A model generated the notes under the pieces. The model did no database searches. It worked only from the letters and a program-made list of their open reading frames with translations, and had not been told where the DNA came from. A stretch of DNA of 5,217 nt from Bacillota bacterium (GTDB lineage: Bacteria; Bacillota; Clostridia; Oscillospirales; Acutalibacteraceae), in NCBI GenBank assembly GCA_030705695.1, contig JAUZPX010000115.1, forward strand, positions 1-5,217. Reading direction: 5' to 3'. The translations under genes were made by a program, and so were the position numbers. Of the stretch, positions 1-5,217 are shown in pieces; the first letter of the stretch is position 1, and every line of letters begins with the position of its first letter.

Positions 1-30
1 AAGAAGAATTATTGCGAGAATTTTTTTCAA
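1..30 (-). CDS. Start of a probable secreted or membrane protein (partial, cut by the left edge)
   Basis: On the minus strand a TTG codon at 30-28 opens a frame reading MKKILAIILL to the window edge. This basic-then-hydrophobic pattern is typical of the n- and h-regions of a Gram-positive signal peptide or a lipoprotein leader. The start is supported by a GAGGTG ribosome binding site at 43-38, seven bases upstream, and by a near-consensus promoter at 109-81 facing the same way. An in-frame ATG at 45-43 would add five residues (MRCVI) but would overlap that ribosome binding site and has no obvious site of its own, so TTG is preferred. Only ten codons are visible, so the product cannot be named. 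That it is a real gene is an inference from start, ribosome binding site and promoter agreeing. Confidence 0.55.
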   Translation of the reverse strand, partial: MKKILAIILL

Positions 31-37
31 TATTACA

Positions 38-43
38 CACCTC
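38..43 (-). promoter_or_regulatory. Ribosome binding site deciding a TTG start
   Basis: GAGGTG on the minus strand lies seven bases before the TTG at 30-28. It is the main reason for choosing TTG over the in-frame ATG at 45-43. Confidence 0.5.
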
Positions 44-80
44 ATTGTAAAAGTTCATAATGTTATTTATGTATATGGTC

Positions 81-109
81 ATTATACGAAAAATAAGAAG
101 GAAAATCAA
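81..109 (-). promoter_or_regulatory. Sigma-A type promoter for the left-edge gene
   Basis: On the minus strand, TTGATT (109-104) and a perfect TATAAT (86-81) are separated by 17 bases. Transcription would begin near base 74, giving a leader of roughly 44 bases before the TTG start. The promoter lies just downstream of the phosphate-permease terminator, so the left-edge gene appears to be a separate transcription unit in the same direction as the phosphate genes. Confidence 0.7.
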
Positions 110-141
110 TAAATAAGATTTTAAAAGTTACATATTATAAC

Positions 142-173
142 AAAAAACCCGATATAGCATGCTATATCGGGTT
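142..173 (-). terminator. Intrinsic terminator of the phosphate transport operon
   Basis: Bases 146-157 and 162-173 form a perfect 12-bp stem (AACCCGATATAG with its complement) closed by a CATG loop. On the minus strand it is followed by a U run, the complement of the A run at 142-147. It lies about 20 bases beyond the permease stop codon. On the plus strand the stem is followed only by ATATTTT, and no gene reads into it from the left, so it probably acts chiefly leftward. Confidence 0.88.
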
Positions 174-191
174 ATATTTTGAATTGTGTTA

Positions 192-1250
192 TTAAAACAG
201 TGAAAACAGCGGTTTCATTGCTAAATCGACAATACCGCCCAGAATAACTGCAACCGGTATTGTGAAAACCCATGAAATTACTATATTTCGTGCAACTGAC
301 CACCGAACAGCCGACAGCCTCTTTGCCGAACCGACACCCATAATTGCAGCTGAAATAACATGAGTCGTGCTGACAGGCGCACCAAGTAATGAAGCAGTTT
401 CAATAACTATTGCAGCAGATGTTTCAGCAGCAAATCCGCCTATTGGATTCAGCTTAATCATATTCACGCCCATGGTTTTAATGATTCTCCAACCACCCAA
501 AGACGTACCTAGTGCCATGACAACTGCACATAAAATAATAACCCAAAACGGGATTGCATGTGAAGCACTCGGAAGCATCCACTGCGGCAGCTCACCAGGG
601 TGAGTCGCATTAAGTGTCAAAAGCGACATTGTAATAATACCCATGGTTTTCTGAGCATCGTTGCTTCCGTGTGAAAAAGCCATAAAAGCAGAAGAAACTA
701 TTTGTAGTTTTGAAAACCAACGATTAACCATATATTGGCTTAAACCACGCAAAATTTCAAAAAGCAAATTCATTACAAGGAAACCTGCCAAAAGACCGAT
801 AATAGGTGAAGCAATAAGAGGTATAATGACTTTATCTAAAACTCCGTTCCATTGAATAGAGTTTGTACTCATAGCATCCACGATTGCAGCACCCAAAAGT
901 CCTCCGATAAGCGCATGCGAAGAACTTGACGGCAAACCTCTTTTCCAAGTGAACAGTCCCCAAATAATAGCTGCAACAAGAGCCGATGTAATTACATGCT
1001 GTTCAACTGTTCCGCTTACAAGTCCTTTTGAAATTGTACCTGCAACGCTTCCGCTTCCAAAAAATGTGGTGCTAACATAAGCACCGACAAAGTTCAATAT
1101 GGCTGCCATAGCAATTGCCGCCTTTGGGGAAAGCACTCGAGTGGAAACAGTAGTGGCAATTGAATTTGCTGTATCATGGAATCCATTTATAAATGTGAAT
1201 GTTAAAGCAACTAGCAGAACAATTATTAAGAAAATGATTGGACTAAGCAT
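192..1250 (-). CDS. pit: PiT-family low-affinity inorganic phosphate permease
   Basis: This is an integral membrane transporter that imports inorganic phosphate, in the family usually as a metal-phosphate complex driven by a cation gradient. The 352 residues match the short bacterial PiT form. Both inverted family repeats are visible. The N-terminal signature NGFHDTAN is at residues 22-29, with PSSSSHAL at 107-114. The second signature SHGSNDAQK is at 193-201, with PVSTTHVI at 292-299. The rest is largely hydrophobic helices, and a break at about 212-232 probably forms a loop. The ATG at 1250-1248 lies inside the end of the DUF47 gene (8-base overlap). An AAGGGG at 1268-1263 is 12 bases upstream, farther than ideal, so translation is probably coupled to the upstream gene. 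Whether H+ or Na+ drives transport cannot be read here. The family call is firm; the symbol follows common usage. Confidence 0.95.
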   Translation of the reverse strand: MLSPIIFLIIVLLVALTFTFINGFHDTANSIATTVSTRVLSPKAAIAMAAILNFVGAYVSTTFFGSGSVAGTISKGLVSGTVEQHVITSALVAAIIWGLFTWKRGLPSSSSHALIGGLLGAAIVDAMSTNSIQWNGVLDKVIIPLIASPIIGLLAGFLVMNLLFEILRGLSQYMVNRWFSKLQIVSSAFMAFSHGSNDAQKTMGIITMSLLTLNATHPGELPQWMLPSASHAIPFWVIILCAVVMALGTSLGGWRIIKTMGVNMIKLNPIGGFAAETSAAIVIETASLLGAPVSTTHVISAAIMGVGSAKRLSAVRWSVARNIVISWVFTIPVAVILGGIVDLAMKPLFSLF

Positions 1251-1866
1251 GCTTCATCACAACCCCTTCAACCAGGTTGGCAACAATTTCACATGCATCC
1301 AATGCTTTTTCCAGACGGTCAAAAATGCCATTCCAACGAATAACCTGAATCGGATCGGTTTCCTCTCTGAAAAGCTTGGAAAGCTCTTGTCTGTAAATTG
1401 TATCGCCCTGATTTTCAACTCGGTTGACTTCAATTATTCCTTCACGAAGTTTGTCAAGTGATTTCATATTTGACATATACTTGACAACCTTCATCAAATG
1501 AAGGCAAGCCTCAACGATAAGTTTTGAGATTTCTTTTGCCGCAGGCAAAATTTCCTTGGTATTGTAAACAAGAAAAAGACAGCCGGCTTCTTCAATATGA
1601 TCCATAATATCGTCCATGGATTTTGAAAGCAAACAGATGTCTTCTCTGTCAATAGGAGTAATGAAAGCGGCATTAACACGCTCAAAGATTTTATGAATCT
1701 TTGCATCACAAGTATGCTCATACTCACTTAGTTTTTCAATTTTTGATTCAATGTCGGTGTAGTTGTTTACAAGGTCGTCCAAATGCAATGCTGCTTCATG
1801 GGTTAAGGTAATAACTTCCAAAAATTCGGTGTAAAAAATAGCTTCTTTCTTTGTTGTTCTTAACAT
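1243..1866 (-). CDS. DUF47 / PhoU-like phosphate transport accessory protein
   Basis: This 207-residue, soluble, mostly helical protein belongs to the DUF47 family, structural relatives of PhoU. The family is commonly encoded next to PiT permeases (the OrfA-Pit arrangement of Sinorhizobium) and is thought to modulate permease activity at the membrane. Visible family features include the segment EYEHTCDAKIHKIF at 48-61 followed by TPIDREDI at 70-77, the acidic run DDIMDHIEEAG at 85-95, ENQGD at 151-155, and FDRLEKALDACE at 182-193. The spaced acidic residues resemble the ExxxD-type metal-binding clusters of PhoU proteins. The start at 1866 is preceded by AGGATGG (1880-1874) seven bases upstream. 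It is the first gene of the operon and overlaps pit by 8 bases. Length is normal for the family. A direct regulatory role here is inferred from family and context. Confidence 0.92.
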   Translation of the reverse strand: MLRTTKKEAIFYTEFLEVITLTHEAALHLDDLVNNYTDIESKIEKLSEYEHTCDAKIHKIFERVNAAFITPIDREDICLLSKSMDDIMDHIEEAGCLFLVYNTKEILPAAKEISKLIVEACLHLMKVVKYMSNMKSLDKLREGIIEVNRVENQGDTIYRQELSKLFREETDPIQVIRWNGIFDRLEKALDACEIVANLVEGVVMKHA

Positions 1867-1916
1867 TTTATTACCATCCTGTTAATCTTTTCTCTTTATT
1901 CTCTTCAAACATTTTG

Positions 1917-1946
1917 ATTATAGCACAAGCCTAGATAATATGTAAA
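1917..1946 (-). promoter_or_regulatory. Promoter of the DUF47-pit operon
   Basis: On the minus strand, TTTACA (1946-1941) and TATAAT (1922-1917) are separated by 18 bases. The -10 is preceded by TGC, giving an extended -10 (1925-1917). Transcription should begin near 1910, giving a leader of about 44 bases before the DUF47 start. Confidence 0.75.
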
Positions 1947-1958
1947 GTATGTTTTACA
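1941..1958. promoter_or_regulatory. Possible operator: TGTAAA-N6-TTTACA inverted repeat
   Basis: TGTAAA at 1941-1946 and TTTACA at 1953-1958 are perfect reverse complements separated by six bases. One half-site coincides with the -35 element of the DUF47-pit promoter, so a bound protein would block or modulate that promoter. The repeat is AT-rich and short, so chance is possible. It does not match the 14-bp catabolite-repression site or an obvious direct-repeat Pho box. The regulator is unknown. Confidence 0.35.
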
Positions 1959-2106
1959 AATACCGACTTTATTTGCATTTTTCTATCTTTTGAACTGAAA
2001 ATATACAAAATCATAGTAACTAGTAGATTATTTTAACAATAGAAACCCAATACATACGCTTTACTTTAATTTTACTTAAAAATATATTTAAGTTTAAATA
2101 TAACTA

Positions 2107-2135
2107 TTTCCTTGTTTTATTAAATATGGTACAAT
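2107..2135 (+). promoter_or_regulatory. Extended -10 promoter of the DUF1919 gene
   Basis: TACAAT at 2130-2135 is preceded by TGG (2127-2129), an extended -10. The -35 at the 17-base spacing, TTTCCT (2107-2112), is poor, so activity would rest on the extended -10. The start would be near 2142, about 25 bases before the ATG, leaving room for the ribosome binding site at 2156-2161. Confidence 0.5.
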
Positions 2136-2166
2136 TTAGTTCAGTGTAATCGTATGGGGGATAGAT

Positions 2167-2817
2167 ATGAATATTTTTAAAAAGTCATATAAAAAATGTG
2201 AGCGAGTTATAACAGATAAAACAAAAATTTTTTTTACTCAAAAACATGAAAAGAAATTAAGAAGTCAACTCAAAAATTATGATTTCTCAATAATATGTTC
2301 TAACTGCATAGGTGGAATTATCTATCATAGATTAGGCTTGAAGTTTTTGTCACCAACAATTAATTTATTTATTTATCAAAATGATTACTTAAAATTTGTT
2401 TTAAATTTAAAGGATTATTTAGAAAAAGAGTTAATGTTTATTGAAACAGATGAAAAGTATCCTGTAGCAAAATTAGGCGATATTACTATATACTTTAACC
2501 ATTATAAAACTGATGAAGAAGCCAGAGAAAGCTGGAATAAGAGAAAAGAACGGATTAATTATAACAACCTTTTCATAATAATGTACGACAAAGATGGCTT
2601 ATCAGAAGATGACTTAGCTAAGTTGAAAAAAATAGACTGTAAAGGAAAAATTGTAATTTCAAACAGAACTTATTCTAATTTAGACTATGTAATAAAAATA
2701 CCTGCTGATATGAACGATTATGAAAAAAGATATAGATTAGATACTGATAAATTCACAGGAAAAAGGACCTTTGAAAAACATTTTGATTACGTCAAATGGC
2801 TTAATGAAGGCAACTGA
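2167..2817 (+). CDS. DUF1919 family protein (polysaccharide-associated, function unproven)
   Basis: This 216-residue, probably cytoplasmic protein has no signal peptide or clear membrane helix. It resembles DUF1919, a family often found among capsule and exopolysaccharide genes but without a proven reaction. The recognisable core is SIICSNCIGGIIYHRLGL at 41-58 followed by LSPTINLFI at 61-69, matching the family pattern of a Ser-Asn-Cys-x-Gly-Gly motif and a Ser-Pro-Thr segment. A second conserved-looking block, HYKTDEEARESWNKRKERIN, is at 112-131, followed by the strand LFIIMYDKDG at 135-144. The C-terminus FEKHFDYVKWLN (202-213) is also family-like. The first 35 residues are very lysine-rich. 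The ATG has GGGGGA five bases upstream. It has its own promoter and terminator and no glycan genes beside it. Codon use is strongly AT-biased compared with pit, hinting at separate ancestry. The family call is by motif recall, not alignment. Confidence 0.75.
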   Translation: MNIFKKSYKKCERVITDKTKIFFTQKHEKKLRSQLKNYDFSIICSNCIGGIIYHRLGLKFLSPTINLFIYQNDYLKFVLNLKDYLEKELMFIETDEKYPVAKLGDITIYFNHYKTDEEARESWNKRKERINYNNLFIIMYDKDGLSEDDLAKLKKIDCKGKIVISNRTYSNLDYVIKIPADMNDYEKRYRLDTDKFTGKRTFEKHFDYVKWLNEGN

Positions 2818-2852
2818 TAAATTTACATAAAAATTTTAAAGGCAATTTAAGC

Positions 2853-2895
2853 CGCATCAAATTATGCAATTAGCACAATTTGATGCGATTTTTTT
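2853..2895 (+). terminator. Intrinsic terminator after the DUF1919 gene
   Basis: CGCATCAAATT (2853-2863) pairs perfectly with AATTTGATGCG (2877-2887). An inner TGC/GCA pairing (2865-2867 with 2873-2875) lengthens the stem after one mismatch. A run of seven T residues follows at 2889-2895. It lies about 35 bases after the stop codon and isolates this gene from the exporter operon. Confidence 0.9.
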
Positions 2896-2978
2896 GATTT
2901 CACTTTAAATTATTATGGCTTAGTTATATTTTCAATAATCATAATAAATCTTCTTATTATTTTAAAATAAAAAAACTA

Positions 2979-3007
2979 TTGACAAAAAAGCAATTGCGTT
3001 ATATAGT
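2979..3007 (+). promoter_or_regulatory. Promoter of the ABC exporter operon
   Basis: A perfect -35 TTGACA (2979-2984) is followed after 17 bases by TATAGT (3002-3007), placing transcription start near 3014. The leader to the ATG at 3064 is about 50 bases and includes an A/C-rich stretch and AAAGGGA (3050-3056) as ribosome binding site. The core elements are strong, so control by a repressor at the overlapping inverted repeat is plausible. Confidence 0.8.
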
Positions 3008-3027
3008 TAATTACACAAGTAACTAAC
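3006..3027. promoter_or_regulatory. Probable operator at the exporter promoter
   Basis: GTTAATTAC (3006-3014) and GTAACTAAC (3019-3027) form an inverted repeat with 9-base arms, a 4-base centre and one mismatched pair. It overlaps the end of the -10 element and the predicted start site, a classic repressor position. Such sites upstream of ABC exporters are often bound by TetR, MarR-type or GntR/YtrA regulators. No regulator gene is visible in the window, so the class is unknown. Confidence 0.6.
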
Positions 3028-3063
3028 ACCACAACACAATTTTGCATAGAAAGGGATTATAAA

Positions 3064-3978
3064 ATGCTTAAGGTTTCAAATTTGTGTTTCTCCTATTCAG
3101 ATAAGCCTATATTAAAAAATATAAGCTTTAATGTTAAAGAAGGCGAATTGTTTGCGCTTCTTGGCGTAAATGGTGCAGGAAAAAGTACAACAATAAACAT
3201 CATCTGTACTTTAATAGATAAAAAATCAGGTGAGGTTTTTGTTAATGGATACTCACTTGGCAAAGAGAATGACAACATAAGAAAAAGTTTGGGTGTTGTT
3301 TTTCAAGGTAACGTACTTGATAATATGCTGACAGCCGAAGAGAATCTTTTATGCCGTGCATCATTTTACGGTCTTTCTCAGCCAAAAGCGAAAAAAAGAA
3401 TTAGCGATCTAGCAAAAAATCTGTCAATGGAAAGCTTTTTAAATCAACATTACGGGGAATTATCAGGAGGGCAGCGCCGAAAATGCGATATTGCAAGAGC
3501 ATTAATCACTGAACCAAGAATATTGATTCTTGACGAACCTACAACTGGTCTTGACCCTCAAAGCCGAATCGACCTTTGGGATACAATTGAACAAATAAGA
3601 AAAAGCGAAAAAATGACCGTTTTACTTACAACTCATTATATGGAAGAAGCAAGTAATGCCGATAAAATAGCCATTATTGATAATGGAGAAATGCTTTGCT
3701 GTGATACTCCTCAATCGCTTAAGACCCATTATTCTTTAGACACCGTAAAACTTATTCCGAAAAGAAATGAATTTGAAAAAATTGAAAACTTTTTAAAATC
3801 AGGAAACATTTCTTTTACTTTTAATGTCGATACTTTTTTTGTAAATATGGAAAATGGTCTCAACGCAATAGATTTTATAGCAAAAAACAAAGAAAACCTT
3901 GACAGCGTAGAAATACTTAAAGGCAACATGGACAATGTATTCTTAAATGTTGTAGGCAGGAGGTTTGAAAATGAATAA
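3064..3978 (+). CDS. ABC-2 type exporter, ATP-binding subunit
   Basis: This 304-residue cytoplasmic ATPase would power the permease encoded next. All nucleotide-binding motifs are intact. Walker A GVNGAGKST is at 34-42 (Lys40), the Q-loop glutamine is Gln81 in VVFQGN, the signature LSGGQ is at 133-137, and Walker B ILILDEP is at 153-159 with catalytic Glu158. The D-loop GLDP is at 162-165 and the switch histidine is His191 in TTHYMEEA. About 85 residues follow the ATPase core as an accessory C-terminal region, as in DrrA/NatA-type subunits of drug, antibiotic or sodium exporters. Length is normal for that group. The ATG is preceded by AAAGGGA about seven bases upstream. The stop codon lies inside the permease gene (8-base overlap). 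The exported substrate cannot be deduced. Confidence 0.95.
   Translation: MLKVSNLCFSYSDKPILKNISFNVKEGELFALLGVNGAGKSTTINIICTLIDKKSGEVFVNGYSLGKENDNIRKSLGVVFQGNVLDNMLTAEENLLCRASFYGLSQPKAKKRISDLAKNLSMESFLNQHYGELSGGQRRKCDIARALITEPRILILDEPTTGLDPQSRIDLWDTIEQIRKSEKMTVLLTTHYMEEASNADKIAIIDNGEMLCCDTPQSLKTHYSLDTVKLIPKRNEFEKIENFLKSGNISFTFNVDTFFVNMENGLNAIDFIAKNKENLDSVEILKGNMDNVFLNVVGRRFENE
3958..3963 (+). promoter_or_regulatory. Ribosome binding site fixing the permease start
   Basis: A perfect AGGAGG inside the ATPase gene lies seven bases before the ATG at 3971 but only one base before the in-frame TTG at 3965. This selects the ATG. Confidence 0.85.
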
Positions 3979-4864
3979 GCAACTTATTTTACGAAACACA
4001 AGACTTTTTTTCAGAACTAGGAAAAATATTTTATCATCTTCACTTGCTATTATAATTTTAATTTGTCTGCATTTTATGATTTTCCGCAGCATGTATACAG
4101 ATAACTGGCAAAATATCTGCAAACAATTTCAAGGGTTAAACATTACCAGAACCCAGCTGTTATGGTTAAGCGATAGCTTAATGTTTGCAGCTATTTTGCC
4201 TATAGGAGCAGTTTCTATTTCGCTGGTCGCACTCAGCATTATAATTTCAGATAAAGAAAAAGGCATTTATAACGACTTTTTAGTTGCACCAATAAACCGA
4301 AACACATTAATGTCATCATATTTAGCAGCTTCCTTTTTCATTGGATTTGTTATCAGCCTTGCCTTTATTGCTTTTTTTGAATTTTATTTCTTACTAAATT
4401 ACGGTATAAGCTTTTCTATTTTACAACTTTTTTGCATAATTGCTACAACCGTTCTTGCACTTGTTTTTGCTAATGTGTTTGTGCTGTTTTTGGTTTCATT
4501 CTTCAAAACGCAGCAATCAATCGGAGCAGTCGGAACAATAATCGGAACCCTTAATGGATTTTTATCCGGTGCTTATATTCCAGTAGGGGGGTTCGGAAAA
4601 AATATCGCCAATGTTTTTAGTTGCCTGCCTTTTTTACATCTAACTGTTCTGTCACGACAAGCATTTTTATATGATGTAACAAAACATACACCTTTAACTT
4701 GGAAAATGTTAAACGGTGACTTGGGATATAATTATGGCTACCAAATTAAAATCGGAGAAACTTTTTTACCTACTTATGCTGTTATTCTAATGACAATTGG
4801 GATTACTTTATTAATTTTATTTGCATTGATTTTTAGATTTAAGTTTTCTAAAAAAAGTTACTAA
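3971..4864 (+). CDS. ABC-2 type exporter, membrane permease subunit
   Basis: This 297-residue membrane protein forms the translocation path for the ATPase encoded just upstream; ABC-2 permeases of this size usually work as a pair of copies. About six hydrophobic segments are visible at residues 20-38, 70-92, 115-142, 150-176, 183-205 and 268-288. Residues 39-69 and 206-267 are more polar and probably lie in loops. After the second segment comes DKEKGIYNDFLVAPINR (94-110), a charged stretch typical of the cytoplasmic coupling region. GFLSGAYIPVGGFG at 196-209 matches the Gly/Pro-rich turn common in ABC-2 permeases of the DrrB/NodJ type. An in-frame TTG six bases upstream would add two residues but is too close to the ribosome binding site. 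The 8-base overlap implies translational coupling. The substrate is unknown; drug, peptide or lipid export are all possible. Confidence 0.92.
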   Translation: MNKQLILRNTRLFFRTRKNILSSSLAIIILICLHFMIFRSMYTDNWQNICKQFQGLNITRTQLLWLSDSLMFAAILPIGAVSISLVALSIIISDKEKGIYNDFLVAPINRNTLMSSYLAASFFIGFVISLAFIAFFEFYFLLNYGISFSILQLFCIIATTVLALVFANVFVLFLVSFFKTQQSIGAVGTIIGTLNGFLSGAYIPVGGFGKNIANVFSCLPFLHLTVLSRQAFLYDVTKHTPLTWKMLNGDLGYNYGYQIKIGETFLPTYAVILMTIGITLLILFALIFRFKFSKKSY

Positions 4865-4944
4865 AAAAATGTAAAATAATTGCAACATCTAAAAAAATCC
4901 CATAAACATCACAAAATATAAATTTGATTTTTTTAATAATAATA

Positions 4945-4973
4945 TTGACACATAATAATTATTATGATATTAT
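4945..4973 (+). promoter_or_regulatory. Strong promoter upstream of the ammonium transporter gene
   Basis: A perfect -35 TTGACA (4945-4950) and TATTAT (4968-4973) are separated by 17 bases. Transcription should begin near 4980, only a few bases before the terminator hairpin at 4987. No GG/GC pair of a sigma-54 promoter and no TGTNA-N7-TNACA GlnR/TnrA site was found here. Confidence 0.8.
4951..4966. repeat. Perfect 16-bp palindrome filling the amt promoter spacer
   Basis: CATAATAATTATTATG is its own reverse complement and begins immediately after the -35 hexamer, ending one base before the -10. A dimeric regulator bound here would compete directly with RNA polymerase. It is mostly A and T, so chance is a real alternative, but both ends carry a matched C and G. 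Confidence 0.5.
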
Positions 4974-4986
4974 GAATTTGCAACAG

Positions 4987-5028
4987 CAAGGGCGCTGAGT
5001 AAATTACTCAGCGCCCTTGTATTTTTTT
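4987..5028 (+). terminator. Leader terminator (possible attenuator) before amt
   Basis: Bases 4987-5002 and 5004-5019 are perfect complements around A5003. Physically this gives a GC-rich stem of about 14 bp with a loop of about 5 bases, followed by TA and seven T residues (5022-5028). The hairpin starts within about ten bases of the predicted start and ends 24 bases before the amt ribosome binding site. It could be a leader attenuator. It could also end transcripts reading through from the exporter operon, since no convincing terminator is visible at 4865-4944. Confidence 0.85.
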
Positions 5029-5064
5029 GTGCATTTTGTTTTATATTTTTAGAGGAGGGTATTT

Positions 5065-5217
5065 ATGGTAAAGATTGATACGGGTGATACTGCTTTTGTA
5101 TTAGTCTCTGCGGCATTGGTTCTTCTTATGACAGTTGGACTTGCGTTTTTTTACGGCGGAATGGTAAGACGTAAAAACACACTCAACACAATGATGTCAT
5201 CATTTTCGCTAATGGGT
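5065..5217 (+). CDS. amt: Ammonium transporter, Amt family (N-terminal part, cut by the right edge)
   Basis: The first 51 codons of an Amt/MEP/Rh-family ammonium channel are present. The family imports ammonium across the membrane as a trimer and is normally about 400 residues or more, so most of the protein lies beyond the window. The visible part has a short polar N-terminus (VKIDTGDTAF), a first membrane helix at about 10-32, and the family hallmark FFYGGMVRRKN at 28-38. It continues as TLNTMMSSFSLMG into the second helix. The ATG has AGGAGGG (5053-5059) five bases upstream. No signal peptide precedes the first helix, as in many Gram-positive Amt proteins. The gene is preceded by a strong promoter, a palindrome and a terminator hairpin, suggesting tight control, probably by nitrogen supply. 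A PII gene (glnK/glnB) often follows amt but is outside the window. Confidence 0.93.
   Translation, partial: MVKIDTGDTAFVLVSAALVLLMTVGLAFFYGGMVRRKNTLNTMMSSFSLMG

Larger units (their letters stand above)
1867..2166. other. Divergent intergenic region between DUF47-pit and the DUF1919 gene
   Basis: These 300 bases hold the two divergent promoters (1917-1946 leftward, 2107-2135 rightward), the repeat at 1941-1958 and a weak AT-rich inverted repeat at 2074-2093 (ACTTAAA-N6-TTTAAGT). The stretch 1960-2070 is AT-rich. I see no open frame, RNA structure or mobile-element end in it. Confidence 0.6.

Noticed and set aside
367..855. Plus-strand open frames inside the phosphate permease gene
   Set aside because: They lie wholly within the strongly supported PiT gene on the other strand, and their translations lack recognisable features or ribosome binding sites.
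1099..1461. Plus-strand frame of 120 codons across the pit/DUF47 junction
   Set aside because: It is antisense to two well-supported genes and its product resembles no family I recognise.
1494..1727. Minus-strand frame within the DUF47 gene
   Set aside because: It is a shifted-frame shadow of the DUF47 coding sequence, with no separate start signals.
2074..2093. ACTTAAA-N6-TTTAAGT inverted repeat upstream of the DUF1919 gene
   Set aside because: Its arms are short and almost entirely A and T in very AT-rich DNA, and it does not overlap the promoter core, so chance is the best explanation.
3093..3935. Minus-strand frames inside the exporter ATPase gene
   Set aside because: They are antisense to an ATPase with every catalytic motif intact and have no supporting promoter or ribosome binding site.
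3965..3970. TTG start for the permease, two codons upstream of the ATG
   Set aside because: It would sit one base after AGGAGG, too close for initiation; the ATG at 3971 has ideal spacing.
4865..4944. Terminator directly after the exporter permease gene
   Set aside because: Only weak A/T pairing precedes the T run near 4928-4934. No stable stem is visible, so it is not called.
4930..4985. Sigma-54 promoter or GlnR/TnrA box for amt
   Set aside because: TTGCA occurs at 4978-4982 but no GG element lies at the required distance. TGACA at 4946-4950 has no TGTNA partner seven bases upstream.
4987..5019. ANTAR-type antitermination target upstream of amt
   Set aside because: ANTAR targets have two successive hairpins with six-base loops carrying A at position 1 and G at position 4. 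Only one hairpin is present and its AT loop lacks that pattern.

Overview
The window looks like a chromosomal stretch from a low-GC Gram-positive bacterium, most likely a member of the Clostridia. This rests on the AT-rich intergenic DNA, strong AGGAGG-type ribosome binding sites, near-consensus sigma-A promoters (TTGACA/TATAAT with 17-18 bp spacers) and the gene families present. The exact genus cannot be told from the sequence.

Layout from left to right. (1) Bases 1-30, minus strand: the first ten codons of a gene that runs off the left edge. They read like the start of a signal peptide and are preceded by a good ribosome binding site and a near-perfect promoter. (2) Bases 142-1922, minus strand: a complete phosphate-uptake unit. 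It has a promoter with a possible operator, a DUF47/PhoU-like accessory gene, a PiT-family phosphate permease overlapping it by 8 bases, and a strong intrinsic terminator. (3) Bases 2107-2895, plus strand: a single-gene unit with its own promoter and terminator, encoding a DUF1919 protein. That family usually accompanies cell-surface polysaccharide genes, but here it stands alone and is very AT-rich. (4) Bases 2979-4864, plus strand: a two-gene ABC-2 type exporter (ATPase plus permease, overlapping by 8 bases). Its promoter carries a clear inverted repeat at the transcription start, suggesting control by a repressor encoded elsewhere. (5) Bases 4945-5217, plus strand: the promoter, leader and first 51 codons of an ammonium transporter (Amt) gene that runs off the right edge. 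The leader holds a perfect terminator hairpin directly after the predicted transcription start and before the amt ribosome binding site.

The genes are mostly familiar transport modules: phosphate import, drug or small-molecule export, and ammonium import. They are separated by their own promoters and terminators, so they need not work together. I see no wholly new system. The most interesting signals are regulatory: the attenuator-like leader and the palindrome-filled promoter upstream of amt, and the operator-like repeats at the exporter and phosphate promoters. No tRNA, rRNA, CRISPR array or insertion sequence was seen.
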